Below, piece after piece: positions 6,063 through 12,232 of a DNA stretch of 12,232 nt. Position numbers and translations under genes: made by a program. Within the stretch, counting starts at the first letter, position 1, and each line of letters opens with the position of its first letter. The notes beneath the pieces are model-generated. The model was given only the letters and a program-made list of their open reading frames with translations, was not told the origin of the DNA and ran no database searches. The stretch is from Methanocella_A sp964548585 (GTDB lineage: Archaea > Halobacteriota > Methanocellia > Methanocellales > Methanocellaceae), in assembly GCA_964548585.1 (NCBI GenBank), contig CAZJRS010000095.1, positions 1 to 12,232 on the forward strand, in the 5' to 3' direction.

Positions 6063-6195
6063 GATGTCCGATTTTTCAACCGGGGCTCTGAAAAAGGGTA
6101 CTTTTTTGGCCTCCGGTTTGATTTCTCTTTATCGCAGCCGGCTCACATGAGCATAAATCTCTTAGGCCACCAGTATCCATCAAGGTGTAAAGTTC
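6063..6195 (+). promoter_or_regulatory. Shared upstream element, copy E2, before the C45-like gene
   Basis: The element has T5 (6072-6076), GGGTACTTTT (6097-6106), TTTCTCTTTATC (6122-6133), CCGGCT, ACATGAGC and ATAAATCTCTT (6153-6163). An AAGGTG ribosome-binding site (6182-6187) follows, then ATG at 6196, 65 bases after the reference A (6131). It is closest to E1, with shared exact strings AAAAGGGTAC, ACATGAGC and TAAATCTCTT. ATAAATCT (6153-6160) is a fair TATA match and would give a start near 6180 with a short leader. Confidence 0.7.
6064..6150 (+). CDS. Possible 28-aa leader peptide or small protein
   Basis: A short reading frame, ATG TCC GAT to TGA, begins 9 bases after a strong AGGAGG (6049-6054), a better ribosome-binding site than that of most genes here. 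The peptide starts MSDFSTGALKKG and has a mildly hydrophobic middle (TFLASGLISLY) with basic residues at the end (RSRLT). It overlaps the shared upstream element, and the equivalent ATG of E1 opens a frame of only four codons, so the peptide is not conserved among copies. It needs a transcript that starts upstream of 6049, for instance from the TATA box near 5996. It could be a chance frame. Confidence 0.3.
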   Translation: MSDFSTGALKKGTFLASGLISLYRSRLT

Positions 6196-8331
6196 ATGGC
6201 GTCCGCACAAGAATGCCGTTCAAGTACAGGTGACAATAGTTCAAAGGTTAAGCCCGGGTACTCCCGGTGGAACACCATCATGAAAATGCTGCTCTTCTTC
6301 GTCCGGAATAAGAAATCCTTGAGTGCGTTTGGGAAGCTTGAAAAGCTGACAGTGCTGCTGGTCCGGGTGAACATGAAGCTGGGTAAACTGAGCTACAAGG
6401 ATCCGGCCTTCGCTCAGCGGGTGAATGAGTTTAACTATGCGATGACAGAGCTGACCAGGGCTAAGTATTATGCCAGGAGGGCAGGCTCGACTCGCTCGAA
6501 TGAGGACTGGGAAAAGTCATTCAAAGCCTTTGAGCAAAGCAGCAACATCGGCAACAAGCTCCTCAAACTGCTGGAATCCGGCTCTGCAGAGCCAGTACAG
6601 TATGAAATGCCGGACCTCTCTTCAGCCGGTACAGAAATCGTTTTTGCGGATGGGGTTCCACTGGTGCCTGAGATCAACCCGATTGTAATCCTGAAGGGGT
6701 CCGACTATGAAATGGGTTACCAGTACGCAACCCAGGTCATCCAGATCTTCGGCAAGTGGATCTTCGAAGGAAAAGCCGGCCGGAAGTTCACGGGTGAATA
6801 TCTCGGGCACATCAGGCAATGGGAGAACCAGATCAGGCAGTATGCCCCGGAAGTTCTCGAGATGTGCAGAGGCTGGGCGGCCGGTGCGACTGCTGCGGGC
6901 GTACCCATGAGCTATGACGATGTGCTGGAGATCTGGACCGGCCATAAGCCGCCCGAGAGCAACTACATGGGCCAGGGTAAAGACCTGGTTGAACTCCCGC
7001 CACTGGCATGCTCCGGATCCGCTGCGTGGGGCCGGGCCACTGCGGATGGCAGGCTGGTCACCGGGTCTTCCGGCGACTACGACCCGACCTACTCGGTCAC
7101 CATCGTCGCGTACCCGGAAACCGGGAACAATTACATATTCTCGCCTTTCTCGGCGGTGGGCGATGTGCCACTCCTTGGGGCAGTATACATGTTCGGGCAC
7201 CCGGGCATGAATGACAAGGGCCTTGCATATGTCCACCACGGTGGCGTGCCCAGGATGATCGAGCCCAAAGAGCACTGGGGCTATGGGCTAAGGAGGAGCG
7301 CCTCGGTGCTCCATACCCTGAGGTTCTCGAATAATGCCAGAGAGGCAAGGGATATGGAGTTGACCTACCCGGTCGGCGATATCGGAATAGACAGCGGTAC
7401 GGCCGGAGGCTTCTACGCGGACAGCACCTATGGCTACGTCATGGAAAGCAGAAAGGACCCGGTCATCATCAGGGAAGCAGGAGTGATGGGCGAGACCGAT
7501 TTCCTCTACGCCAACAACAGCGCCATACATCCGGAGGCCATCAAAGCCGGCTGGATGCAGTATAACAGGGAGGACTGGGTATGGGATGTGCATGGAGGCT
7601 GGCGCACCAGTAAATTTGTCCCGATGAACAAGTTCGGGAGCGTCGAGCAAAAGCTGCCCGGCATCATGAGCCTGGTATATAACGGCAGCTGTAACCGGAA
7701 CAAGTACTTCTATGACATGATGAGCAAGGGTATCGGTCACATAGACTTTGAGTACATGAAGATGATGTACAGGAATGGCGGCACCATCCCCGACGGACGC
7801 TGGGAAGACATCGCAGCGCGGTACATGAAGACAGGCGAATGGGGAAATATCTCAACCGGAAATGCGATGAACGGCCTGCTCTGCGTCATGAAGCCGGACA
7901 ACGGACCGGCGGGCAGGTACGCAGTCTGCCTCGGATCGGCAAAAAGAGGGCTGACCCCTACAAGCTCGAGGCTTGGAAGCTTCAACCCGATCTATAATGA
8001 GACCAACGCATTCTGGGAGATCACCCTGGCATCGGTGCCGGCAGATATGGTTAGATCAGCGAGGGAAAAGGCGCTGGAATATCTAGGCCAGGCTGATTCT
8101 GAACTGGTAAAGCTGGAAAAGAAGGACGTTGCATATGCCCCATTGAAAGCGCTGACGGACATGGCAAGGGACGAACTGAAAAAGGGCGAGAACAGCGAGA
8201 CCGCCGCCAATAAAGCCCAGGTAAGCGAGAGTATCTATGAGTACTCCAGGGCACTCCGGGCATATACCAGGTCGCAGGTACGTGCTCTACAGGTATATCA
8301 GGCACTTGTACCACCCCCGGTAAAAGCGTGA
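6196..8331 (+). CDS. C45-like Ntn hydrolase (acyl-CoA:6-APA acyltransferase-like), long form
   Basis: The 711-aa product has a core from about residue 160 to 615 resembling the C45/AAT family of N-terminal-nucleophile amidohydrolases and acyltransferases. It shows GSDYEMGYQYATQ (168-180), the candidate nucleophile motif LACSGSAAWGRATADGR (C272), and GHPGMNDKGLAYVHHGG (334-350), the typical region after the active site. In the family the precursor is cut just before this Cys, so residues 1-271 would form one subunit. The N-terminal 140 residues are basic, helical and family-atypical. The last about 95 residues are also helical (coiled-coil-like). Known family lengths are nearer 350-450 aa. The start is well supported by AAGGTG 8 bases before the ATG. 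Context: divergent from the Lrp-like gene, and preceded by the same upstream element as both membrane hydrolases. Substrate unknown, probably an amide or N-acyl compound. No clear signal peptide. Confidence 0.78.
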   Translation: MASAQECRSSTGDNSSKVKPGYSRWNTIMKMLLFFVRNKKSLSAFGKLEKLTVLLVRVNMKLGKLSYKDPAFAQRVNEFNYAMTELTRAKYYARRAGSTRSNEDWEKSFKAFEQSSNIGNKLLKLLESGSAEPVQYEMPDLSSAGTEIVFADGVPLVPEINPIVILKGSDYEMGYQYATQVIQIFGKWIFEGKAGRKFTGEYLGHIRQWENQIRQYAPEVLEMCRGWAAGATAAGVPMSYDDVLEIWTGHKPPESNYMGQGKDLVELPPLACSGSAAWGRATADGRLVTGSSGDYDPTYSVTIVAYPETGNNYIFSPFSAVGDVPLLGAVYMFGHPGMNDKGLAYVHHGGVPRMIEPKEHWGYGLRRSASVLHTLRFSNNAREARDMELTYPVGDIGIDSGTAGGFYADSTYGYVMESRKDPVIIREAGVMGETDFLYANNSAIHPEAIKAGWMQYNREDWVWDVHGGWRTSKFVPMNKFGSVEQKLPGIMSLVYNGSCNRNKYFYDMMSKGIGHIDFEYMKMMYRNGGTIPDGRWEDIAARYMKTGEWGNISTGNAMNGLLCVMKPDNGPAGRYAVCLGSAKRGLTPTSSRLGSFNPIYNETNAFWEITLASVPADMVRSAREKALEYLGQADSELVKLEKKDVAYAPLKALTDMARDELKKGENSETAANKAQVSESIYEYSRALRAYTRSQVRALQVYQALVPPPVKA

Positions 8332-8372
8332 GATTGATACTGCCCACGACAGGAACATCTGAGTGGCCTGAT

Positions 8373-8402
8373 GGACAGCGGGTTTTCCACTGTCCCTTTT
8401 TT
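8373..8402 (+). terminator. Hairpin plus T6 terminator after the C45-like gene
   Basis: GGACAG (8373-8378) pairs with CTGTCC (8390-8395) around an 11-base loop and is followed by C and T6 (8397-8402). The hairpin begins 41 bases after the stop codon. The T6 is also the first box of upstream element E4, so terminator and element overlap. Confidence 0.45.
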
Positions 8403-8520
8403 CCACAGACCCGTTGAAAAAACGACCATTTGAGACTACATATATGTTTTTCTTTATCCACGCAATTAAACAAGGGAATATATTCCTTTGAGGAGTATGG
8501 GTCTCTTGAGGCACAACTGT
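8392..8520 (+). promoter_or_regulatory. Shared upstream element, copy E4, before the second membrane hydrolase
   Basis: The boxes are T6 (8397-8402), GTTGAAAAAA (8413-8422), CATTTGAG (8427), TTTTTCTTTATCC (8447-8459) and TGAGGCA (8507-8513). The ATG follows at 8521, 65 bases after the reference A (8456). Between the boxes lies the palindrome GGAATATATTCC (8475-8486). Its AATATATT is a good TATA box about 40 bases before the ATG, giving a start just before the GAGG. The spacing of every box equals that of copy E3. Confidence 0.72.
8475..8486. promoter_or_regulatory. Palindromic TATA box GGAATATATTCC
   Basis: This perfect 12-base palindrome has a TATA-like core at 8477-8484. With a usual distance of about 25 bases, transcription would start near 8505-8508, shortly before the ribosome-binding GAGG of the gene at 8521. 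The flanking GG/CC could also make it a binding site for a dimeric regulator that blocks TBP. Confidence 0.45.
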
Positions 8521-10107
8521 ATGACTAACCCCAGTATGAAGAATAATTCACTCGGACTTGCCGGACGAGATAAGAAGGCGTTACCGAAGTATATGGAAGC
8601 TGTCTGGCGTGACCGCCGGATCGGTATTGCAATCGCTGTAGGTATAGCCGTTTTGTTCGGCATTCTCGTCTTCCTGACCATGCCGCGAGGTCCGGCCACA
8701 TCGACCCAGGCTCTTGTAGTTATGATTTCCAGCCTGGCGGTCGGGCTGATCGCCGGCTTTGCAACACGGTCCAGGTGGGCGATGCTACTGGCTCCCGCCA
8801 TGTTTGCGATCGTAGTTGAGATCACGTGGCTGGACATCCCGGGCATGACGGTTGACGGAATCAGGCTGGATAATATGTACGGCATCCTGGCGCTCATTCT
8901 CGGCCGGGGATTCTTTGCGCTCATAGCGCTGTTGCCGATGATCTTCGGAGCCAGCCTTGGTGCATACGCAGGCCGGAGACTCTCGGGCAAGGAACCAGGC
9001 ACATCCGGCCTCCTGAGGACTATCGTCCGGTGGACACCGACGGTGATCACCTCGATCGTGCTGATCGCCCTCGCAGTCGTGATCGCTCTTCCGGCGATGA
9101 CTCCCCCGATTACCGGAGCCGATGGCAAGCCTGTGGCTGGCAGCATCGCGGAGCTGACGACCGTAAAGCTTGGCGGTCATGATCAGGCCATATCCATCCG
9201 GGGATACAGTGTCGATAAACCGGTACTACTGTACCTTGCAGGCGGACCGGGCCAGAGCGACCTCGCCATGCCAAGAGTGCTATACGGTGAGCTGGAGAAG
9301 GATTTCGTGGTCGTATGCTGGGATCAGCGCGGGACCGGCAAGTCATACTCCTCATTGGATCCGGCATCTACCCTGACACTAGATCAGGCTACTGCGGATA
9401 CCATTGAGCTGACGAATTACCTGCGTGAGCGTTTCCACGAAGATAAGATCTATCTTCTCGGCGAGTCCTACGGGACCATCCTCGGCGTCAAAACAGTACA
9501 GAAAAGGCCAGACCTGTACTACGCGTTCATCGGCAGCGGCCAGATGGTCAACGTCCTGGAGACTGACACCAGGCTCAATCATGACCTGATGGACTACGCA
9601 AACCGGACTGGAGACAAACAGCTTGCCGATCAGATGCGAGCTTTCGGTGTGCCACCCTACAAGGACCCCTATGCAGGAGCCATTGTCGCGACCTACTACG
9701 ACAGGTTAGGTGAGAATTTCACCCCTCCGGCCGAATATACGGAGCTTAAGAGCGCGTCAGGGATCGGGCCGTTGAACAACATGGCCGGAGAGTATAACCT
9801 GGTCGAAAAGGTGGATACGGTACGTGGCCTGATGGATGTATACACAATCATGTACCCGCAGCTCCAGGATATAGACTTCCGGAAGGACGCTACCCGCCTC
9901 GAGGTGCCCGTTTACATACTGGATGCAGAGTACGAGCTCCCCCAGCGTCGCGACCTCGCGGTGGAGTGGTACAACCTCCTGGATGCCCCGAAGAAGCGGA
10001 CCTTCACCATCGAGAACGCCGGTCATGCAGCTGCGATGGAAGGGTTCCGTGACTTCACCAGGATCATGAACGAAACAGTTCTACCGGAGACCTATCCGGG
10101 TCGCTGA
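8521..10107 (+). CDS. Membrane-anchored alpha/beta hydrolase, S33 (proline iminopeptidase-like), copy B
   Basis: The 528-aa product is a close paralogue of the protein from 3415, colinear from WRDRRIGIAIAV to the shared C-terminal TYPGR. It has about five membrane segments in residues 35-190. Motifs are AGGPG (240-244), DQRGTGKS (268-275), GESYG (S316) and ENAGH (H502). The acid position in PVYILDAEYEL is again Glu (E472). The hydrolase domain should face the outside of the membrane by the positive-inside rule. The ATG at 8521 is chosen because it aligns with copy A (both read ATGACT 8 or 9 bases after a GAGGCACA-type site). A TTG at 8488 and an ATG at 8497 lie upstream in frame but would extend into the upstream element. 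A CPBP protease gene follows after 3 bases, so the two are co-transcribed. Confidence 0.87.
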   Translation: MTNPSMKNNSLGLAGRDKKALPKYMEAVWRDRRIGIAIAVGIAVLFGILVFLTMPRGPATSTQALVVMISSLAVGLIAGFATRSRWAMLLAPAMFAIVVEITWLDIPGMTVDGIRLDNMYGILALILGRGFFALIALLPMIFGASLGAYAGRRLSGKEPGTSGLLRTIVRWTPTVITSIVLIALAVVIALPAMTPPITGADGKPVAGSIAELTTVKLGGHDQAISIRGYSVDKPVLLYLAGGPGQSDLAMPRVLYGELEKDFVVVCWDQRGTGKSYSSLDPASTLTLDQATADTIELTNYLRERFHEDKIYLLGESYGTILGVKTVQKRPDLYYAFIGSGQMVNVLETDTRLNHDLMDYANRTGDKQLADQMRAFGVPPYKDPYAGAIVATYYDRLGENFTPPAEYTELKSASGIGPLNNMAGEYNLVEKVDTVRGLMDVYTIMYPQLQDIDFRKDATRLEVPVYILDAEYELPQRRDLAVEWYNLLDAPKKRTFTIENAGHAAAMEGFRDFTRIMNETVLPETYPGR

Positions 10108-10110
10108 TCC

Positions 10111-11055
10111 ATGGTGGGATATAACCTGGCGCTGATCAATGATGAGAGCGGTAAAGTATACGTGCTGTTCAAGATAGCACTGATCTTTACCGCCTTTTTG
10201 GTTAGCGCCTTAATAGTACAGGAAACCTTTAGCGTCGCGGTAAGCCTGTACTATTCGGCGACGGTAGACGATGTCCGGCAGTCCGCGGAACTGGCTGACG
10301 CTTTTTTAAGCAGCATCTGGGCGAAAGCCGGCATTACGATTGCTCAGAACATCGTTCTGATATTGATCGCTTACCTGTGCTACACAAGAGTAGATGGTAA
10401 AAAGTCTGCTGTCAAGGGCTTCGGTTTAAAATTAAAAGGCGACAGTATTAAGCTGTTTTGTTCTGGCATGCTGATAAATGCCTTCTTCGTCCTGTCTTTC
10501 GTGTCGATTACCATACTGACAGGCCACATGGACATATTGTCAGTAGGCTTGCTACATAATCCGGTAAGCTCGATCGTACTATCCATTGGATTGATGCTCG
10601 TCGTAGCCATGTTTATCGGCTTCGGGGAAGAAATCCTGTTCAGGGGCTATATTCAGTCTGAGTTGATGGGCAAATTCGGCGCTCCGGCAGCTATAGCGAT
10701 CGCATCCTTTGTATTCATCGCCGCACATATCTTCAAGCTTCAACTGCCGCTGTATTACGTGAGCATATATGTTGTAGCTCTGCTGCTCGGATACCTGTTC
10801 TTTGTCACGAAGTCGCTGTACGCTTCGATTGGCTTTCACTTTCTGGAGGATTTCATGGTGTTCCAGATATTCGTTTCCGGCGAACCGGTAACCGGGATTG
10901 TTCCGGTCGTCCCTCTGAGCGAACCGGCTATGATATGCCTGTACGGCATGGAAATTGGTACCTGGATGGATGGCATAGCCACAGTCCTGGGTATCGTCTT
11001 GCTGGCAGGGATATACTGGTACCATCGAAGGGTGAAGGTAAAACCACTGCAATGA
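10111..11055 (+). CDS. CPBP (CAAX-like) intramembrane metalloprotease, second copy
   Basis: The 314-aa polytopic membrane protein has the CPBP motifs FGEEILFRGY (E173, E174, R178), FIAAHIF (H206) and IGFHFLEDF (H243, D247). Hydrophobic segments lie near residues 16-36, 72-91, 115-137, 152-171, 192-207, 215-233 and 288-304. It differs clearly from the CPBP protein encoded at 1784-2653 (EEILFRG instead of EEFGWRG) and is not a recent duplicate. The start codon lies 3 bases after the stop of hydrolase B and has no good ribosome-binding site, so it is probably translated by coupling. The tight pairing suggests the two act on the same substrate or that one matures the other. The substrate is unknown. 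Confidence 0.83.
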   Translation: MVGYNLALINDESGKVYVLFKIALIFTAFLVSALIVQETFSVAVSLYYSATVDDVRQSAELADAFLSSIWAKAGITIAQNIVLILIAYLCYTRVDGKKSAVKGFGLKLKGDSIKLFCSGMLINAFFVLSFVSITILTGHMDILSVGLLHNPVSSIVLSIGLMLVVAMFIGFGEEILFRGYIQSELMGKFGAPAAIAIASFVFIAAHIFKLQLPLYYVSIYVVALLLGYLFFVTKSLYASIGFHFLEDFMVFQIFVSGEPVTGIVPVVPLSEPAMICLYGMEIGTWMDGIATVLGIVLLAGIYWYHRRVKVKPLQ

Positions 11056-11165
11056 GCCATTGGCGCAAGTCTGAAAATGATCTGCAATACTCCTGAATAG
11101 AAGCCATGCTCCGATAGCTAACCTGATGAAAAACATTTTATCGCAGCGGCTTCCTGTGTTCAACG

Positions 11166-11191
11166 GGCCGGGCTACAACCGGCCAGTTTTT
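11166..11191 (+). terminator. Hairpin plus T5 terminator of the hydrolase B-CPBP unit
   Basis: GGCCGG (11166-11171) pairs with CCGGCC (11179-11184) around 7 bases and is followed by AG and T5 (11187-11191). It lies 110 bases after the CPBP stop codon and touches the stop of the convergent flavodoxin gene at 11190. I saw no gene in the 134-base gap. Confidence 0.5.
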
Positions 11192-11702
11192 ACATCTCGC
11201 TCTGTTCCTGCCTCAGGCTCCGGGCAAACGCTTCCGCACGCGCCAGATCTTCGGCATTGGGCCTCCCCTTGTTCATCCCCCCGATGTACTTAAGGAAGCT
11301 GTTCGTGTTATACCCTTTACAGGCGAACTCGTCGACGATCACGTACCCCTTCGCCTGTAGCTTTTCCCTGAGCGCCGAGTGGTCTTTCGCAACTTTGTCA
11401 GCTCCTACCATGGCGCTGGTCGAAAAGATGAACGCTTGCTGCCCGGCGACCGCGGGCAGCATGTCGGCAAAGTCAAACAGCTCTTTATAGTGTCTTCCGC
11501 TGTCGATCCCGGCGCCAAAACCCAGGAGATCATATTCTGTTAGTTCTTCAGGGTTGACCTGCTGTGGCGTTTTTATCTGTGCGTCGAGAACTTTTGCGAA
11601 GACTTTAGCGACTTTCTCGGTATTCATGTGATGATACGAGAATACGACCAGTAGCGATTTCACCGGTAACTGATCCCCGGGATTATTTACTTTCTGTTCC
11701 AT
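11190..11702 (-). CDS. Flavodoxin-domain protein
   Basis: The 170-aa product has a flavodoxin fold: a first strand and phosphate loop LLVVFSYHHMNTEKVA (17-32) as the FMN phosphate site, then YDLLGFGAGIDSGRHY and AFIFSTSAMVG as the second and third FMN-contacting loops. It should be a cytoplasmic one- or two-electron carrier or quinone/flavin reductase-like protein. The start is the ATG at 11702 because AGGTGA lies 6 bases upstream (in GACACAGGTGAAAGAATG). A start at 11729 in the same frame would overlap nothing useful and lacks such a site. The gene lies 34 bases after the Fe-S aldo/keto reductase gene, suggesting the pair form one redox unit. Confidence 0.82.
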   Translation of the reverse strand: MEQKVNNPGDQLPVKSLLVVFSYHHMNTEKVAKVFAKVLDAQIKTPQQVNPEELTEYDLLGFGAGIDSGRHYKELFDFADMLPAVAGQQAFIFSTSAMVGADKVAKDHSALREKLQAKGYVIVDEFACKGYNTNSFLKYIGGMNKGRPNAEDLARAEAFARSLRQEQSEM

Positions 11703-11736
11703 TCTTTCACCTGTGTCTATACCACCCACAAGGTGG

Positions 11737-12232
11737 CTATACCCGACCTCTTCTGCGGTTTCTCCACCGGTCGTAGCGCATATAGGAGCTGAAGGCGGGC
11801 CGGAAGATGAGGTCGAGGACCTTTGTTTCCGGGCCTTCCATCGCCTTTGCGACCTTCTTGAGCTCCGCCGGAATGTCGATGTGCTGTGTGCAGACTTTCA
11901 CACACTTGCCACAATTTTTACAGAGGGACGCATACCCTTTCCGGCCAGACCCGTCGGCTCCCCCGCCCACGAACATGATGTACTTCATTTTTTCCTCTAC
12001 GGGACTGCCGAGGCCCACGTTATTATAGTACTCGAAGCAAGCCGGGATGTTGACACCAGCCGGGCAGGGGAGGCAGTAGTGGCACCCGGTGCAGCCGACC
12101 TTGATCTGCCTGCAGTAAACCTCTTTGACCCGGCCGATCAGCGCCCGCTCATTCTCCGTCAGCGAGCCGGGCAACCCCCCGTCCCAGCCGCGGGCGTTCC
12201 TGGCGAACTGCGCGGGGCGCAATCCCTGTCGG
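11737..12232 (-). CDS. Fe-S aldo/keto reductase, C-terminal part (partial, cut by the window edge)
   Basis: The frame stays open to the window edge, so only about the last 165 residues are seen. They end the helical part of the aldo/keto reductase barrel and carry a C-terminal ferredoxin-like module. The first cysteine group is CTGCHYCLPCPAGVNIP, followed about 40 residues later by LCKNCGKCVKVCTQHIDIP. This matches aldo/keto reductases with a 4Fe-4S domain common in anaerobes. The NADPH-binding barrel should lie to the right of 12232. The neighbouring flavodoxin could be its electron partner. The TTG at 12222 is not a real start; the frame continues beyond it with an RQG-type sequence. Confidence 0.83.
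   Translation of the reverse strand, partial: RQGLRPAQFARNARGWDGGLPGSLTENERALIGRVKEVYCRQIKVGCTGCHYCLPCPAGVNIPACFEYYNNVGLGSPVEEKMKYIMFVGGGADGSGRKGYASLCKNCGKCVKVCTQHIDIPAELKKVAKAMEGPETKVLDLIFRPAFSSYMRYDRWRNRRRGRV

Noticed and set aside
6622..7740. Long leftward frames (217 and 150 aa) opposite the C45-like gene
   Set aside because: They lie fully antisense to conserved coding sequence and are explained by high-GC shadow frames.
8397..8422. TTTTTTCCAC...GTTGAAAAAA as a conserved RNA stem of the shared element
   Set aside because: A similar stem is possible in E2, but the A-run arm is missing in E3 and poor in E1, so the stem is not a shared property.
8488..8520. Upstream start (TTG 8488 or ATG 8497) for hydrolase B
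   Set aside because: Alignment to copy A places the start at 8521, and the extension would translate the conserved upstream element. The GAGGAG before 8497 is too close.

Overview
The window looks like a chromosomal stretch from a euryarchaeon, most plausibly a methanogen near Methanocella/Methanosarcina. This is an inference of moderate confidence. It rests on ribosome-binding sites that match the archaeal 16S tail (AGGTG, GAGG, AGGAG), a DUF2148 ferredoxin-domain protein, a flavodoxin next to an Fe-S aldo/keto reductase, a two-HTH AsnC/Lrp-type regulator and oligo-T terminators. GC is moderate to high in genes and AT-rich between them. No RNA gene, insertion sequence or CRISPR array was seen.

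Left part (1-3120), all transcribed leftward: a 128-aa Cys/His-containing unknown protein, a CPBP (CAAX-like) intramembrane protease and a xylose-isomerase-like TIM-barrel protein form one close-packed unit (3069 to 1055). After a gap of 86 bases, a small HMA metal-binding protein and a translationally coupled DUF2148 protein follow (968 to 188). A tandem repeat (49-160) lies directly after them and puts four T6 tracts in the leftward transcript.

Middle and right part (3121-11190): two paralogous polytopic-membrane alpha/beta hydrolases (3415-4977 and 8521-10107) flank a large C45-like Ntn hydrolase (6196-8331). The first is convergent with the Lrp-like regulator (4993-5901), which is divergent from the Ntn hydrolase gene. 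The second hydrolase is followed after 3 bases by a second CPBP protease (10111-11055). At the right end a flavodoxin and the C-terminal part of an Fe-S aldo/keto reductase run leftward as a redox unit.

The most striking observation is a four-copy upstream element of about 130 bp with fixed internal geometry (T6, then a CATTT-like box, then TTTTTCTTTAT, then a ribosome-binding site). It precedes both hydrolases and the Ntn hydrolase with the start codon at the same distance (65 bases) each time. A fourth copy faces the leftward unit of the 128-aa protein and CPBP protease but has lost the start codon at that position. It ties sequence-unrelated hydrolases into one apparent regulon, with the local Lrp-like protein as the obvious candidate regulator. 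A plausible reading, not proven, is a membrane- and surface-located system that cleaves or remodels amide or peptide substrates.
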